From contig NZ_JANADP010000001.1 of the NCBI RefSeq assembly GCF_024199945.1, positions 682,001 to 746,000 on the forward strand: a DNA stretch of 64,000 bases, given 5' to 3'. The notes beneath the pieces are model-generated. The model was not told where the DNA came from. It made no database searches and saw nothing but the letters and a program-made list of their open reading frames with translations. Positions 8,017 to 16,629 of the stretch are shown here, piece by piece. The stretch is from Bradyrhizobium sp. CCGUVB4N (lineage in GTDB: Bacteria; Pseudomonadota; Alphaproteobacteria; Rhizobiales; Xanthobacteraceae). Numbering within the stretch: the stretch's first letter is position 1; each line of letters opens with the position of its first letter. The position numbers and the translations under genes were made by a program.

Positions 8017-9414
8017 TTATGGCGCTGCGCGCGGCTGGGTCCATATCGCGATCGGCCGCTCGAGCCCGCGGATCGCTTGGGGATCCAGGGCGATCAATGA
8101 TGCAAATGTCTCGGCTGTGTTGCCGAGCTCCAGTTTGGCGCGGCTGACGAGATCGTGGCTCGCCACCAGCGCGCAGTCGAGCGTGCGCGTCAGCGCTTCG
8201 AGGCGGCTGGCGGCGTTGACGGTCGCGCCGATCACCGCAAATTCCAGGCAGGTGTGCCCGATGTCGCCGAGCACCACCGGCCCGTAATGCAGACCAAAGC
8301 TGACGTGCATCGGCGGCTCACCGGATGCTGTTCGCTGCGCGCTCCACCTGTCCGCCGCCGCAATCATGGCCTGGGCGCAGCGCAACGCGTTGCTTGCATC
8401 GCGCGTGCCGGCGAAGGGCGTGCCGAATGTCGCCATCAATCCGTCGCCCAGATATTTGTCCAACGTGCCGTCGTGACGGAAAACCTCCTGCTCCATCAAT
8501 CCGTGAAATTCGCGCAACGTCCGCACCACCTCCTCCGGGGGGCGTACATCGGCAAAGGCCGTGAAGCCGACGATATCCACGAACAGCACCGCGACGTTCT
8601 GTGTGCGCACCTGCTTCAGTGGCTCGTCGTGCTTCGACAATTCCGTCACGACGTTGGGCGAGAAGTAGCGCGCAAGATTGCCGCGCTCCCGTTCCACGGC
8701 GGCATGCCGGATCAGCAGATCGTTGCTACGACGGACGGCGAGCGCCAGCGTCACGGCGACGATCATGAAGACGACGATTTCCTGGATGCGCAAACCGAAT
8801 CCGATCGCGGCGGGCGAGATCAGTGCGAACAGCCTGTGATCGCTGCCTACCGCGTCGGCAATGCGGGCGGTCAGTGCGGGATCTCGATCGGGTTGCCACC
8901 ACACCCAGGCCACGCCGATCGCCCAGAGCGCTGCGGTCCATGTTCCGACCGCAACCACCGTTCGCCAGGAATAGGCCAGCGTGGCGCCCGAGAGCAGTAC
9001 GAAGAAGTAGATGAAGTTGCCGAAATGGTATTGCATCGCCACCGGCCAGTGCGTCGTGCCGAAGGGGTTCGGGACGATGATGACGAATGTGAGAAGCGCC
9101 AGGTCGCAGAATATGAGTGCTAGTTCAGACCGCGACACACCGACCCGCCCAACCCTCACCTGGGCCCAGCCGATCAGTGCGAACAGGCCGAGCAGCGCCA
9201 CGTAGTAGAGCTGCTCCCAGGCCGGGTTGATGGCGGGCAGCAGGCAGGCGATGACGGCCAGCGCGACATAGCGCGCCCGCACGGCCAGTTGCAGGCCCTC
9301 CTGCTTGGCTGATGCGAGTGCGGCCTGCGCGAACTGGACGGTTTCGGTCTCGCGCTGGCTGCGCGCGCGTGAAGGCGAGGCGGACGAGTCGAGGCGCTCG
9401 ACGAGCATTGTCAC
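8017..9414 (-). CDS. Membrane-bound class III adenylate/guanylate cyclase
   Basis: 465 aa. About six hydrophobic segments lie between residues 47 and 227, followed by a class III nucleotide cyclase domain making cAMP or cGMP. Metal-binding aspartates are seen in FVDIVGFT (Asp280) and KYLGDGLMATFG (Asp324), the purine-selecting Lys320 precedes the latter, and the Asn/Arg pair is in VNAASRLE. All residues for activity are therefore present. I chose GTG 9414 because GAGGAG (9423-9428 on the plus strand as CTCCTC) lies 8 bases upstream. ATG at 9408 is a close alternative. The short linker RYFSPNVVTELSKHDEPL before the domain is typical of single-chain bacterial cyclases. It neighbours regR but is separated by about 130 bases. 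Confidence 0.92.
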   Translation of the reverse strand: MTMLVERLDSSASPSRARSQRETETVQFAQAALASAKQEGLQLAVRARYVALAVIACLLPAINPAWEQLYYVALLGLFALIGWAQVRVGRVGVSRSELALIFCDLALLTFVIIVPNPFGTTHWPVAMQYHFGNFIYFFVLLSGATLAYSWRTVVAVGTWTAALWAIGVAWVWWQPDRDPALTARIADAVGSDHRLFALISPAAIGFGLRIQEIVVFMIVAVTLALAVRRSNDLLIRHAAVERERGNLARYFSPNVVTELSKHDEPLKQVRTQNVAVLFVDIVGFTAFADVRPPEEVVRTLREFHGLMEQEVFRHDGTLDKYLGDGLMATFGTPFAGTRDASNALRCAQAMIAAADRWSAQRTASGEPPMHVSFGLHYGPVVLGDIGHTCLEFAVIGATVNAASRLEALTRTLDCALVASHDLVSRAKLELGNTAETFASLIALDPQAIRGLERPIAIWTQPRAAP

Positions 9415-9546
9415 GGGGCAGTCTCCTCGCTTGGGCCGTTGCAGCACTGGCGGCGGCCGTCAGCCGCCGCATTCGACAGTCTAGTGATGCATGGCTACGA
9501 GGTCATCAGCCCGGATGAGTGTTTTCCATCCGCGTTAGCGAATCGC

Positions 9547-10080
9547 TCACTTCACCGGCCGCTTCTCGAGCTTTCGTGCCAGCGTACGCCGGTGCATGCC
9601 CAGCCGCCTTGCCGCTTCCGAGATGTTGAAATCCGTCTCGATCAGCGTCTGGTGGATGCGCTCCCATTCGAGCGTCTTGATCGAGGTCGGCCGCACGTCG
9701 AGCGCAACCTCGGCATTGCCTTCGGCCTTGGTGAAGGCGGCTTCGATATCGTCGGTGTTGGAAGGCTTGGCGAGGTAGTGACAGGCGCCGAGCTTGATCG
9801 CCTCGACGGCGGTCGAGATGCTGGCAAAGCCCGTCAGCACCACGATCAGCATCTCCTCGTCATGGGTGTGCAGCAGCTCGACACAGGCAAGGCCGGAGGC
9901 GCCGCCGAGCTTGAGGTCGACCACCGCATAGCCGAAGGATCGCTCCTCCAAAACCTTCCTGACGTCTTCGATCGAAGCCGCGAGCACGACCTCATAGCCG
10001 CGGCGCTCGAACGAGCGTTTCAGGGTGCGCGCAAAACCTTCGTCGTCCTCGACGACGATGAGCGAGCGGTCAGGCGTCAA
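9547..10080 (-). CDS. regR: Redox response regulator RegR (RegA/PrrA/ActR family)
   Basis: Two-domain response regulator. The receiver domain has acidic residues Asp12/Asp13, the phospho-acceptor Asp55 in YAVVDLKLGG and Lys near CHYLAKPSNTDD. A short linker leads to a Fis-type HTH (NISEAARRLGMHRRTLARKL) almost invariant in the RegA family. In Bradyrhizobium, RegR controls nifA/fixR, denitrification and other redox-linked genes. The start overlaps the end of regS by 11 bases, so the two are translationally coupled. Confidence 0.95.
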   Translation of the reverse strand: MTPDRSLIVVEDDEGFARTLKRSFERRGYEVVLAASIEDVRKVLEERSFGYAVVDLKLGGASGLACVELLHTHDEEMLIVVLTGFASISTAVEAIKLGACHYLAKPSNTDDIEAAFTKAEGNAEVALDVRPTSIKTLEWERIHQTLIETDFNISEAARRLGMHRRTLARKLEKRPVK

Positions 10081-11455
10081 AGCTGCCTCCGATCGCGAGT
10101 GTAGCGAGCGGCAGCGTCAGGCGGACGGTAGCGCCACGTTTCCTGTGGTTCTCGGCCGTCACGCCGCCACCCAGCTTGCGCACCACGTTGACCACCAGGA
10201 ACAGGCCGAGCCCACCGCCGGCGCGGCCCTTGCTCGACTGATAGGGTTTTCCGAGCTGCGCCAGCATTTCCGGCGCGAAGCCGGGGCCGCGGTCGCTGAT
10301 CGAGAGCACCAGATTGTCGCCTTCGCGTTCGGCGACCAGCTCGACCCACTCGCGCGAGACTTCATAGGCGTTGTCGAGCACGTTGAAGATCACCTGCTTC
10401 AGCGCGATGTCCGAGACGATCGCGACGTCCTCGCCAAAGGTGTTGACGAAATACAGGGTGCGCGCCGAGCGGGCGTCGCGCCATTCTTCGACCAGCGCAG
10501 TGACGAAGGCCGTCACCGTCGTCGGCGAGGATCCCTCGCCGCGCGCTTCGCCGGCCGAGACCAGAATGCCCGTCACGATGGTCTTGCAACGTTGCAGCGA
10601 GGTTTCCATCTCGGTGAGGTCCTCGGCAAGCTCCTGATCGGCGGCGAGATCCGGCATGCGGCGCCAGTCGCTGAGGATGACCGAGAGCGAGGCGAGCGGG
10701 GTGCCGAGCTCGTGCGCCGCGCCGGAGGCGAGCAGGCCCATACGGACGATGTGATCCTGCTCGGCGGCGTGCTGGCGCAGCGCCGCCAGATGCGCATCGC
10801 GCTCGCGCAAATTCCTGTTGATGCGGGTGACGAACACGACCAGCAGCACGGCGTTGAGGATGAAGCCCAGCAGCATGCCGGTGACGGTGAGCGTATAGGT
10901 CTCGCTCAGCGGATTCGGCGGCAGATCGAGCGGCCGGTAGGCCATCGTCAGCCAGACGAAGCTCGCGCAGCTCAGCGCCACCAGCGACCAGGTCGAGCGG
11001 GCATCGAGCAGCACCGCGCCGAGCGTCACCTGGAGCAGGAACAGCGAGGTGAAGGGATTGGTGGCGCCGCCGCTGAGGTAGAGTTGCGCGGTCAGCGCGG
11101 CGACATCCAGCATCAGCGCGACCAGGAGCTCGTTGTTGGTGATCGCGGCGCGATGGCGCACCCAGACCAGGCTCGAGACATTGAGCAGCACCAGCGCGCC
11201 GATCACCGCGCCCATGCGGGTGAGGGGCAGGGGAATGCCGAGCCAGAAATGTACGCCGCCGATCGTCACGATCTGGCCGACCACCGCGGTCCAGCGCAGC
11301 TGGATCAGCAGCGCCATGTTCTTGCGGTTGGTCTCGTCGTCGGTTGGGGCAGCGCCGATCAGCTCGCTGCGCGCGTCCGCCTGCGATTGCAGCGTGACGG
11401 CGAGCTCGCCGTAAGTGTTCCCGTCGTCAGGTCGGTTCGACGATCGTTCCAGCAT
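10070..11455 (-). CDS. regS: Redox sensor histidine kinase RegS (RegB/PrrB family)
   Basis: 461-aa membrane kinase that phosphorylates RegR. Six hydrophobic segments lie between residues about 50 and 210 and contain the quinone-binding loop GGATNPF (129-135) typical of RegB. The H-box is ASGAAHELGTPLA with His248. A Cys at 290 in LQRCKTIVTGIL lies 42 residues later, close to the spacing of His225 and redox-active Cys265 of RegB. The N and G boxes (DNAYEVSRE, DRGPGFAPE, GGLGLFLV) follow. The start at ATG 11455 lies inside the last 29 bases of surf1. The frame stays open further upstream, but that region is surf1 in another frame. Confidence 0.94.
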   Translation of the reverse strand: MLERSSNRPDDGNTYGELAVTLQSQADARSELIGAAPTDDETNRKNMALLIQLRWTAVVGQIVTIGGVHFWLGIPLPLTRMGAVIGALVLLNVSSLVWVRHRAAITNNELLVALMLDVAALTAQLYLSGGATNPFTSLFLLQVTLGAVLLDARSTWSLVALSCASFVWLTMAYRPLDLPPNPLSETYTLTVTGMLLGFILNAVLLVVFVTRINRNLRERDAHLAALRQHAAEQDHIVRMGLLASGAAHELGTPLASLSVILSDWRRMPDLAADQELAEDLTEMETSLQRCKTIVTGILVSAGEARGEGSSPTTVTAFVTALVEEWRDARSARTLYFVNTFGEDVAIVSDIALKQVIFNVLDNAYEVSREWVELVAEREGDNLVLSISDRGPGFAPEMLAQLGKPYQSSKGRAGGGLGLFLVVNVVRKLGGGVTAENHRKRGATVRLTLPLATLAIGGSFDA

Positions 11456-12275
11456 CTGATCCCGTCCTGCGAGCGGAGGCATCCGAGCCGCCGGCCGTTT
11501 CGTGGACGAAGCGTGTGCGGCGGAACAGCCCGCCGCGGAATGTGACGAAAAGCCGGCCGGCCAGCATGAAAGCCAGGGCAAACCACGTCAGCGCGTAGAT
11601 CAGGTGGTTATTGGGAAAGCGGACCACGGTCAATCCGCCGATTGGACCGCTGCCGGATCGTGATCCGGCGTCAGCATCGACGAAGAACGGGGCGACGTTC
11701 TTCAGGTCGCGCGCGGCCGCAATCGCGGCGACATCGCGCGAATACCAGCGGTTGTGCTGGGGTACGTTGTCCCGGAGGAAGCCGCCTTTCGGCTCGGTGA
11801 TGCGCAGCAGCCCTGTGACCTCGATCTGGCCGTCAGGATTGCCGGCCTGGCGCGTCGATGGGTCGCGCCGCTCGGACGGCACGAAGCCGCGATTGATCAG
11901 GACAAGCGTGCCGTCGCTGCGCTGGAGCGGCGTCAGCACCCAATAGCCGGGGCCTTCCTCGGTGACGGCCTGAACCAGGGTCTCGCGGTCGTGCAGGAAG
12001 CGGCCGGACACGCTGACATGCCGGTATTCGTCGCCTGCGGCGGTGATCGCCGGCCAAGCCGCGCGCGCGGGAATCGGCTGGGCCGCGGCATGAACGCGCT
12101 GCTCGACGCGGTCGATCAGCGCGAGCTTCCAGGCGCGGCGCTCGACCTGCCAGACCCCGAGGGCGATCAGAACGACGAAAGCCGTGAGCGAGAGAGCCGT
12201 GAGCCACAGGGACGGGCGCGCAGCCTTTGCGGGGCCGCGCACGTCGTTGTCCACGGGGCTCACGAGATCGCTCAC
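11427..12275 (-). CDS. SURF1 family oxidase assembly protein
   Basis: 282-aa SURF1 protein with two transmembrane helices, one near the N-terminus (LTALSLTAFVVLIALGVWQ) and one near the C-terminus (HLIYALTWFALAFMLA), around a periplasmic domain. Conserved text includes ALGVWQVERRAWK and INRGFVP. SURF1 acts in heme a insertion. In Paracoccus denitrificans a dedicated Surf1q in the qox operon serves the ba3 quinol oxidase, and the placement here directly after cyoD matches that. GTG 12275 is chosen because it overlaps the cyoD stop as GTGA. A longer frame upstream is cyoD read out of frame. Confidence 0.93.
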   Translation of the reverse strand: MSDLVSPVDNDVRGPAKAARPSLWLTALSLTAFVVLIALGVWQVERRAWKLALIDRVEQRVHAAAQPIPARAAWPAITAAGDEYRHVSVSGRFLHDRETLVQAVTEEGPGYWVLTPLQRSDGTLVLINRGFVPSERRDPSTRQAGNPDGQIEVTGLLRITEPKGGFLRDNVPQHNRWYSRDVAAIAAARDLKNVAPFFVDADAGSRSGSGPIGGLTVVRFPNNHLIYALTWFALAFMLAGRLFVTFRGGLFRRTRFVHETAGGSDASARRTGSDAGTIVEPT

Positions 12276-12652
12276 TTCATTCCCGTCATCTCGTGGATCG
12301 GCATCATGTTGCTGTTGAGGTGGTTCATCACCCACAGCGAACCGGACAGCGCGATCACCACCATCACGATGGTGAAGATCAGCGCCATCATGCTCCAGCC
12401 GTTCTCGGACTTCGGGCTCATGTGCAGGAAGTAGATCATGTGCACGACGATCTGGACGACCGCGAACGCCATGATGACCAGCGCGGTGATCTGCTTGCTC
12501 GGCAGCGTGCCGCTCATCACCAGCCAGAACGGGATCGCGGTGAGCACCACCGAGAGCACGAAGCCGAGCATGTAGCCCGAGAACGTGCTGTGGGCGTGGC
12601 CGGTATCGTGGTGATGGTCGCCCGCGTGGGCGGCGTGGGTGTCGGTGTTCAT
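12272..12652 (-). CDS. cyoD: Quinol oxidase subunit IV, CyoD
   Basis: 126-aa subunit with a His/Asp-rich N-terminal tail (HAAHAGDHHHDTGHAH) and three transmembrane helices, length and pattern of the CyoD/COX4-pro family. It stabilises the oxidase. ATG 12652 overlaps the cyoC stop (ATGA) and its own stop overlaps surf1, indicating tight coupling. Confidence 0.96.
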   Translation of the reverse strand: MNTDTHAAHAGDHHHDTGHAHSTFSGYMLGFVLSVVLTAIPFWLVMSGTLPSKQITALVIMAFAVVQIVVHMIYFLHMSPKSENGWSMMALIFTIVMVVIALSGSLWVMNHLNSNMMPIHEMTGMK

Positions 12653-13278
12653 CGCAGAACTCCCAGGAGATAGACGAAGGTGAATACGCCGATCCAGACC
12701 ACGTCGAGGAAGTGCCAGAACATCGACAGGCACATCAGGCGACGGCGGTTGGCCTCGATCAGGCCGAAGCGCCAGACCTGCACCATCAGGGTCACCAGCC
12801 AGATCAGGCCGCAGGAGACGTGCAGGCCGTGGGTGCCGACCAGGGTGAAGAACGAGGACAGGAAGGCGCTGCGCTGAGGCGTCGCGCCCTCGTGGATCAT
12901 GTGGGCGAACTCGGTGAGCTCGATGCTGATGAAGGCGACACCGAACAGGCCGGTGATCGCCAGCCACATCTGGGTCTGGCCGACCTTGTTCTGCTGCATC
13001 GTCAGCATCGCAAAACCATAGGTGATCGACGACAGCAGCAGCATCGAGGTGTTCACCGCAACCAGGTTGAGGTCGAACAGGTCCTTTGGCGCGGGCCCGG
13101 CGGCGTAGTTGGCGCCGAGCACGCCGAAGGCGGCGAACAGCATCGCGAAGATGAGGCAGTCGCTCATCAGGTAGATCCAGAAGCCGAGCGAGGTGCTGTA
13201 GCCTTCCGGATGCGGGTGTTCGTCAGCGAGATAGAAGACCGGCTCGCCAGTTTGTGACGGATTGATAGCGACAGTCAT
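12649..13278 (-). CDS. cyoC: Quinol oxidase subunit III, CyoC
   Basis: 209 aa, five transmembrane helices, heme-copper oxidase subunit III family (GFWIYLMSDCLIFAMLFAAF near the N-terminus; TLVGTHGLHVSCGLIWL later, with the conserved HGxHV). ATG 13278 directly abuts the cyoB stop codon. Confidence 0.97.
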   Translation of the reverse strand: MTVAINPSQTGEPVFYLADEHPHPEGYSTSLGFWIYLMSDCLIFAMLFAAFGVLGANYAAGPAPKDLFDLNLVAVNTSMLLLSSITYGFAMLTMQQNKVGQTQMWLAITGLFGVAFISIELTEFAHMIHEGATPQRSAFLSSFFTLVGTHGLHVSCGLIWLVTLMVQVWRFGLIEANRRRLMCLSMFWHFLDVVWIGVFTFVYLLGVLR

Positions 13279-15276
13279 TTACTTGACTCCGGCGAGCAGC
13301 TTGGTGCGCGCGTCCTCGGTCCGGATGACGTCGTCAGCCGGAATGTCGAAGTCGCGGTGATAGTTGAAGGTGTGACCGATCCCGACGACGAGCATCGCGA
13401 TGAAGCTCGCAGCCGCCAGCCACCACATGTACCAGATCAGACCGAAGCCCATCGCGGTGGCAAAGCCGGCGAGGATGACGCCTGTGCCGGTGCTGCTCGG
13501 CATATGGATCGGCTTGAACCCGGTGAGCGGGCGCTGATAGCCGCGCTTCTTCATGTCCCACCACGCGTCATTGTCGTGAACAACGGGGGTGAAGGCGAAG
13601 TTGTAGTCCGGCGGCGGCGAGGAGGTCGCCCATTCCAGCGTACGTGCATCCCAGGGGTCACCGGTGACGTCCTTGAGCTGCTCGCGCTTGAGGAAGGAGA
13701 CCGCGAACTGGATCAGCATGCACCCGATGCCGAGCGCGACGAGGCCAGCGCCGATCGCGGCGATGACGAACCAGATCTGGAGCGAGGGATCGTCGAACAC
13801 GCGGAGGCGGCGGGTCACGCCCATCAAGCCGAGCACATAGAGCGGCATGAAGGCCATGTAGAAGCCCGTGACCCAGAACCAGAACGACAGCTTGCCCCAG
13901 AACGGATCGAGCCTGAAGCCGAACGCCTTCGGGAACCAGTAGTTGATGCCGGCGAACGCGCCGAACACCACGCCGCCGATGATCACGTTGTGGAAATGCG
14001 CGATCAGGAACAGGCTGTTGTGCAGGACGAAGTCGGCCGGCGGCACTGCGAGCAGCACGCCGGTCATGCCGCCGAGCACGAAGGTGAGCATGAAGGCGAT
14101 CGTCCACAGCATCGGCAGCTCGAAGCGGATGCGGCCGCGATACATCGTGAACAGCCAGTTGAACATCTTCGCGCCCGTCGGGATCGAGATGATCATCGTG
14201 GTGATGCCGAAGAACGAGTTGACGCTGGCGCCCGAGCCCATCGTGAAGAAGTGGTGCAGCCAGACCAGGTACGACAGGATGGTGATGACCACCGTGGCGT
14301 AGACCATCGAGGTGTAGCCGAACAGCCGCTTGCCGGAGAAGGTCGAGGTCACTTCCGAGAAGATGCCGAAGGCGGGGAGAACCAGGATGTAGACCTCGGG
14401 ATGGCCCCAGATCCAGATCAGGTTCACGTACATCATCGGGCTGCCGCCGAAATCGTTCGTGAAGAAGTTGGTGCCGACGTAGCGATCGAGCGAGAGCAGC
14501 GCGAGCACGACGGTCAGGACGGGGAAGGAGGCGACGATCAGGATGTTGGTGCAGAGCGCGGTCCAGGTGAACACCGGCATCTTCATCATGGTCATGCCGG
14601 GGCAGCGCAGCTTGACGATGGTGCAGATCAGGTTGATGCCGGACAAGGTCGTTCCGACGCCGGCGACCTGCAGCGCCCAGATGTAATAGTCGACGCCGAC
14701 ATCAGGACTGTAGCCGATGTTCGACAGCGGCGGATAAGCGAGCCAGCCGGTGCGGGCGAATTCGCCGATGAACAGCGAGGCCATCACCAGCACCGCGCCG
14801 CCGACCGTCATCCAGAAGCTGAAATTGTTCAGGAACGGGAACGACACGTCGCGCGCGCCGATCTGCAGCGGCACCACGTAATTCATCAGGCCGGTGACCA
14901 GCGGCATCGCCACGAAGAAGATCATGATCACGCCGTGGGCGGTGAAGACCTGGTCGTAGTGATGGGCCGGAAGGAAGCCTTCAGAACCGTTGAACGCGAG
15001 CGCCTGTTGCGCGCGCATCATCAGCGCGTCGGCGAAGCCGCGCAGCAGCATCACGATGCCGAGGATCATGTACATGATGCCGATGCGCTTGTGGTCGACG
15101 GTGGTGAACCACTCGCGCCACAAATAGCCCCAGAGGCGGAAATAGGTGACGCCGGCGAACAGCGCGCCGCCGCCGAGCGCGACCATCACGAAGGTGCCGA
15201 CCAGGATCGGCTCGTGCAGCGGCAGTGAATCGAGGCCGAGACGGCCGAAGATTAGCTTGAGAAGATCAGGAGACAT
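13279..15276 (-). CDS. cyoB: Quinol oxidase subunit I, CyoB
   Basis: 665-aa catalytic subunit carrying both hemes and CuB and pumping protons across the inner membrane. Ligands visible: low-spin heme His in [10 protein letters not shown], CuB His and cross-linked Tyr in [12 protein letters not shown], CuB His pair in LHHFFTMG, and heme ligands in [10 protein letters not shown]. The D-pathway Asp lies in [12 protein letters not shown]. Length and the N-terminal extra helix are those of bo3/ba3 quinol oxidases. It follows cyoA by 11 bases. A frame open on the plus strand across nearly the whole gene is only a GC-driven shadow. Confidence 0.98.
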   Translation of the reverse strand: MSPDLLKLIFGRLGLDSLPLHEPILVGTFVMVALGGGALFAGVTYFRLWGYLWREWFTTVDHKRIGIMYMILGIVMLLRGFADALMMRAQQALAFNGSEGFLPAHHYDQVFTAHGVIMIFFVAMPLVTGLMNYVVPLQIGARDVSFPFLNNFSFWMTVGGAVLVMASLFIGEFARTGWLAYPPLSNIGYSPDVGVDYYIWALQVAGVGTTLSGINLICTIVKLRCPGMTMMKMPVFTWTALCTNILIVASFPVLTVVLALLSLDRYVGTNFFTNDFGGSPMMYVNLIWIWGHPEVYILVLPAFGIFSEVTSTFSGKRLFGYTSMVYATVVITILSYLVWLHHFFTMGSGASVNSFFGITTMIISIPTGAKMFNWLFTMYRGRIRFELPMLWTIAFMLTFVLGGMTGVLLAVPPADFVLHNSLFLIAHFHNVIIGGVVFGAFAGINYWFPKAFGFRLDPFWGKLSFWFWVTGFYMAFMPLYVLGLMGVTRRLRVFDDPSLQIWFVIAAIGAGLVALGIGCMLIQFAVSFLKREQLKDVTGDPWDARTLEWATSSPPPDYNFAFTPVVHDNDAWWDMKKRGYQRPLTGFKPIHMPSSTGTGVILAGFATAMGFGLIWYMWWLAAASFIAMLVVGIGHTFNYHRDFDIPADDVIRTEDARTKLLAGVK

Positions 15277-15287
15277 GCTGGATCTCT

Positions 15288-16448
15288 TTAGGAATCTGAC
15301 TTCGGACGCTGTCCGAGGAAGAACGACGAGGACTTCAGCGGCGCGAAGGTCGGCCGCTTCAGGCCGGCGCCGGTCAGTGGTGCGGTGTCGAGCGGCGCCT
15401 TGATCGCGGCGGTGGTGACGCCTTGCGGCGCCTCCGGCGTGCAGGTGCCGGCGACGAAGGTCGGCTCGGGACCGAACACGGTGCCGCGGCGGGCATATTT
15501 GTCGTAGGCCAGCGGCAGGGTGTTGTTCAGGCCCTCATGGCCGTTGCCACCCTTGGCGTCGATCGCCATCATCTCGCTCTGGCACATCTTGCCGGTCTCG
15601 ACGCACATGTTGAGGATCAGGCGATAGAGGTCGGCATCGACCGTGCCCCAACGGCGCACCGGCTCGTTCTCGCTCGGCTTCTCGAGCTGGAGATATTCGG
15701 CGCGGCCGAGCGAGCCGCCGGCTGACTTGGCCTGCGCGATCCAGGCGTCAAAGCCCTTGTCGTCGAGGCCGTGGAAGGTGAAGTGCATGCCGGAGAAGCC
15801 GGCGCCGCTGTAGTTCGCCGAAAAGCCCTTGTAAGCACCGGCGTGGTTGATCACGGCGTGGAGCGACGTCTCCATGCCCGGCATCGCGTAGATCTGTCCG
15901 GCGAGCGCGGGGATGTAGAACGAGTTCATCACCGAAGAGGCGGTGATGTGGAAGTTGATCGGGCGGTCAACCGGCGCGGCGAGCTCGTTGACGGTGGCAA
16001 TGCCGTAGTCGGGGTAGATGAAGAGCCACTTCCAATCGAGCGCGACGACATCGACGTCGAGCGGGGCCTTGGACTGATCTACGGCACGCTCCGCATGGAT
16101 GCGGCCGATGTTGCGATAGGGGTCGAGCAGATGCGTCCCCATCCAGGTCAGCGCGCCGAGGCAGACGATGATCAGAAGCGGTGCCGACCAGATCACCAGC
16201 TCGAGCTTGGTCGAGTGGTCCCAATCCGGCTCGTAGCGGGCCGAGGTGTTGGACTGGCGGTAGCGCCAGGCGAACAGCACCGTCAGTGCCATCACGGGGA
16301 CGACGATCAGGAGCATCAGGACGGTGGAGATGATGACGAGGTCGCGCTGTTGCGCCGCGATATCGCCGGCTGGCGCCAGCACGACGTAGTTGCAGCCGCT
16401 GAGCGCGACTGCCAGGGGTAGCAGCCCCAGGATCTTGAGACGGGACAC
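15288..16448 (-). CDS. cyoA: Quinol oxidase subunit II, CyoA
   Basis: 386-aa lipoprotein subunit. The signal sequence ends in lipobox ALSGC (Cys19), followed by two transmembrane helices and a periplasmic cupredoxin domain. The CuA ligand motif is replaced by [18 protein letters not shown], so electrons come from quinol and not from cytochrome c. A C-terminal extension of about 100 residues (after YLQLEKPS) carries a pair of cysteines (MCVETGKMC), common in alphaproteobacterial CyoA. The start is GTG 16448. It is the first gene of the cyoABCD-surf1-regSR unit, and a large palindrome lies upstream. Confidence 0.97.
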   Translation of the reverse strand: MSRLKILGLLPLAVALSGCNYVVLAPAGDIAAQQRDLVIISTVLMLLIVVPVMALTVLFAWRYRQSNTSARYEPDWDHSTKLELVIWSAPLLIIVCLGALTWMGTHLLDPYRNIGRIHAERAVDQSKAPLDVDVVALDWKWLFIYPDYGIATVNELAAPVDRPINFHITASSVMNSFYIPALAGQIYAMPGMETSLHAVINHAGAYKGFSANYSGAGFSGMHFTFHGLDDKGFDAWIAQAKSAGGSLGRAEYLQLEKPSENEPVRRWGTVDADLYRLILNMCVETGKMCQSEMMAIDAKGGNGHEGLNNTLPLAYDKYARRGTVFGPEPTFVAGTCTPEAPQGVTTAAIKAPLDTAPLTGAGLKRPTFAPLKSSSFFLGQRPKSDS

Positions 16449-16499
16449 GGGCCGAGCCTTTGAGAATGAGTTTCCTTTGCGGGGCCAATGGGTAGCTGC

Positions 16500-16558
16500 G
16501 GCGCAACAATCCGGACATTGGACAATTTGTCCAATGTTGCAGTGCGGAATGTTGCGCC
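16500..16558. promoter_or_regulatory. Nested palindromic operator between cyoA and MHS transporter
   Basis: A perfect inner palindrome at 16515-16537 has arms ACATTGGACAA and TTGTCCAATGT around one T. Outer arms GGCGCAACAATCCG (16500-16513) and CGGAATGTTGCGCC (16545-16558) match in 13 of 14 positions. It lies 52 bases upstream of the cyoA start and about 70 bases from the divergent transporter start. The likely role is a binding site for one or two dimeric regulators controlling one or both genes. Confidence 0.7.
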
Positions 16559-16629
16559 AAACAGGGCCGGATTGTCCGGCGCCCCGCCGGGCGGTCGGCT
16601 TTGGTTTTCAGGACGTTAAGGGCGCACGC

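Noticed and set aside
13357..15228. Open frame of 623 codons on the plus strand opposite cyoB
   Set aside because: Strongly conserved cyoB occupies the minus strand; the frame is His/Glu/Asp/Arg-rich as expected from antisense of a GC-rich membrane-protein gene.
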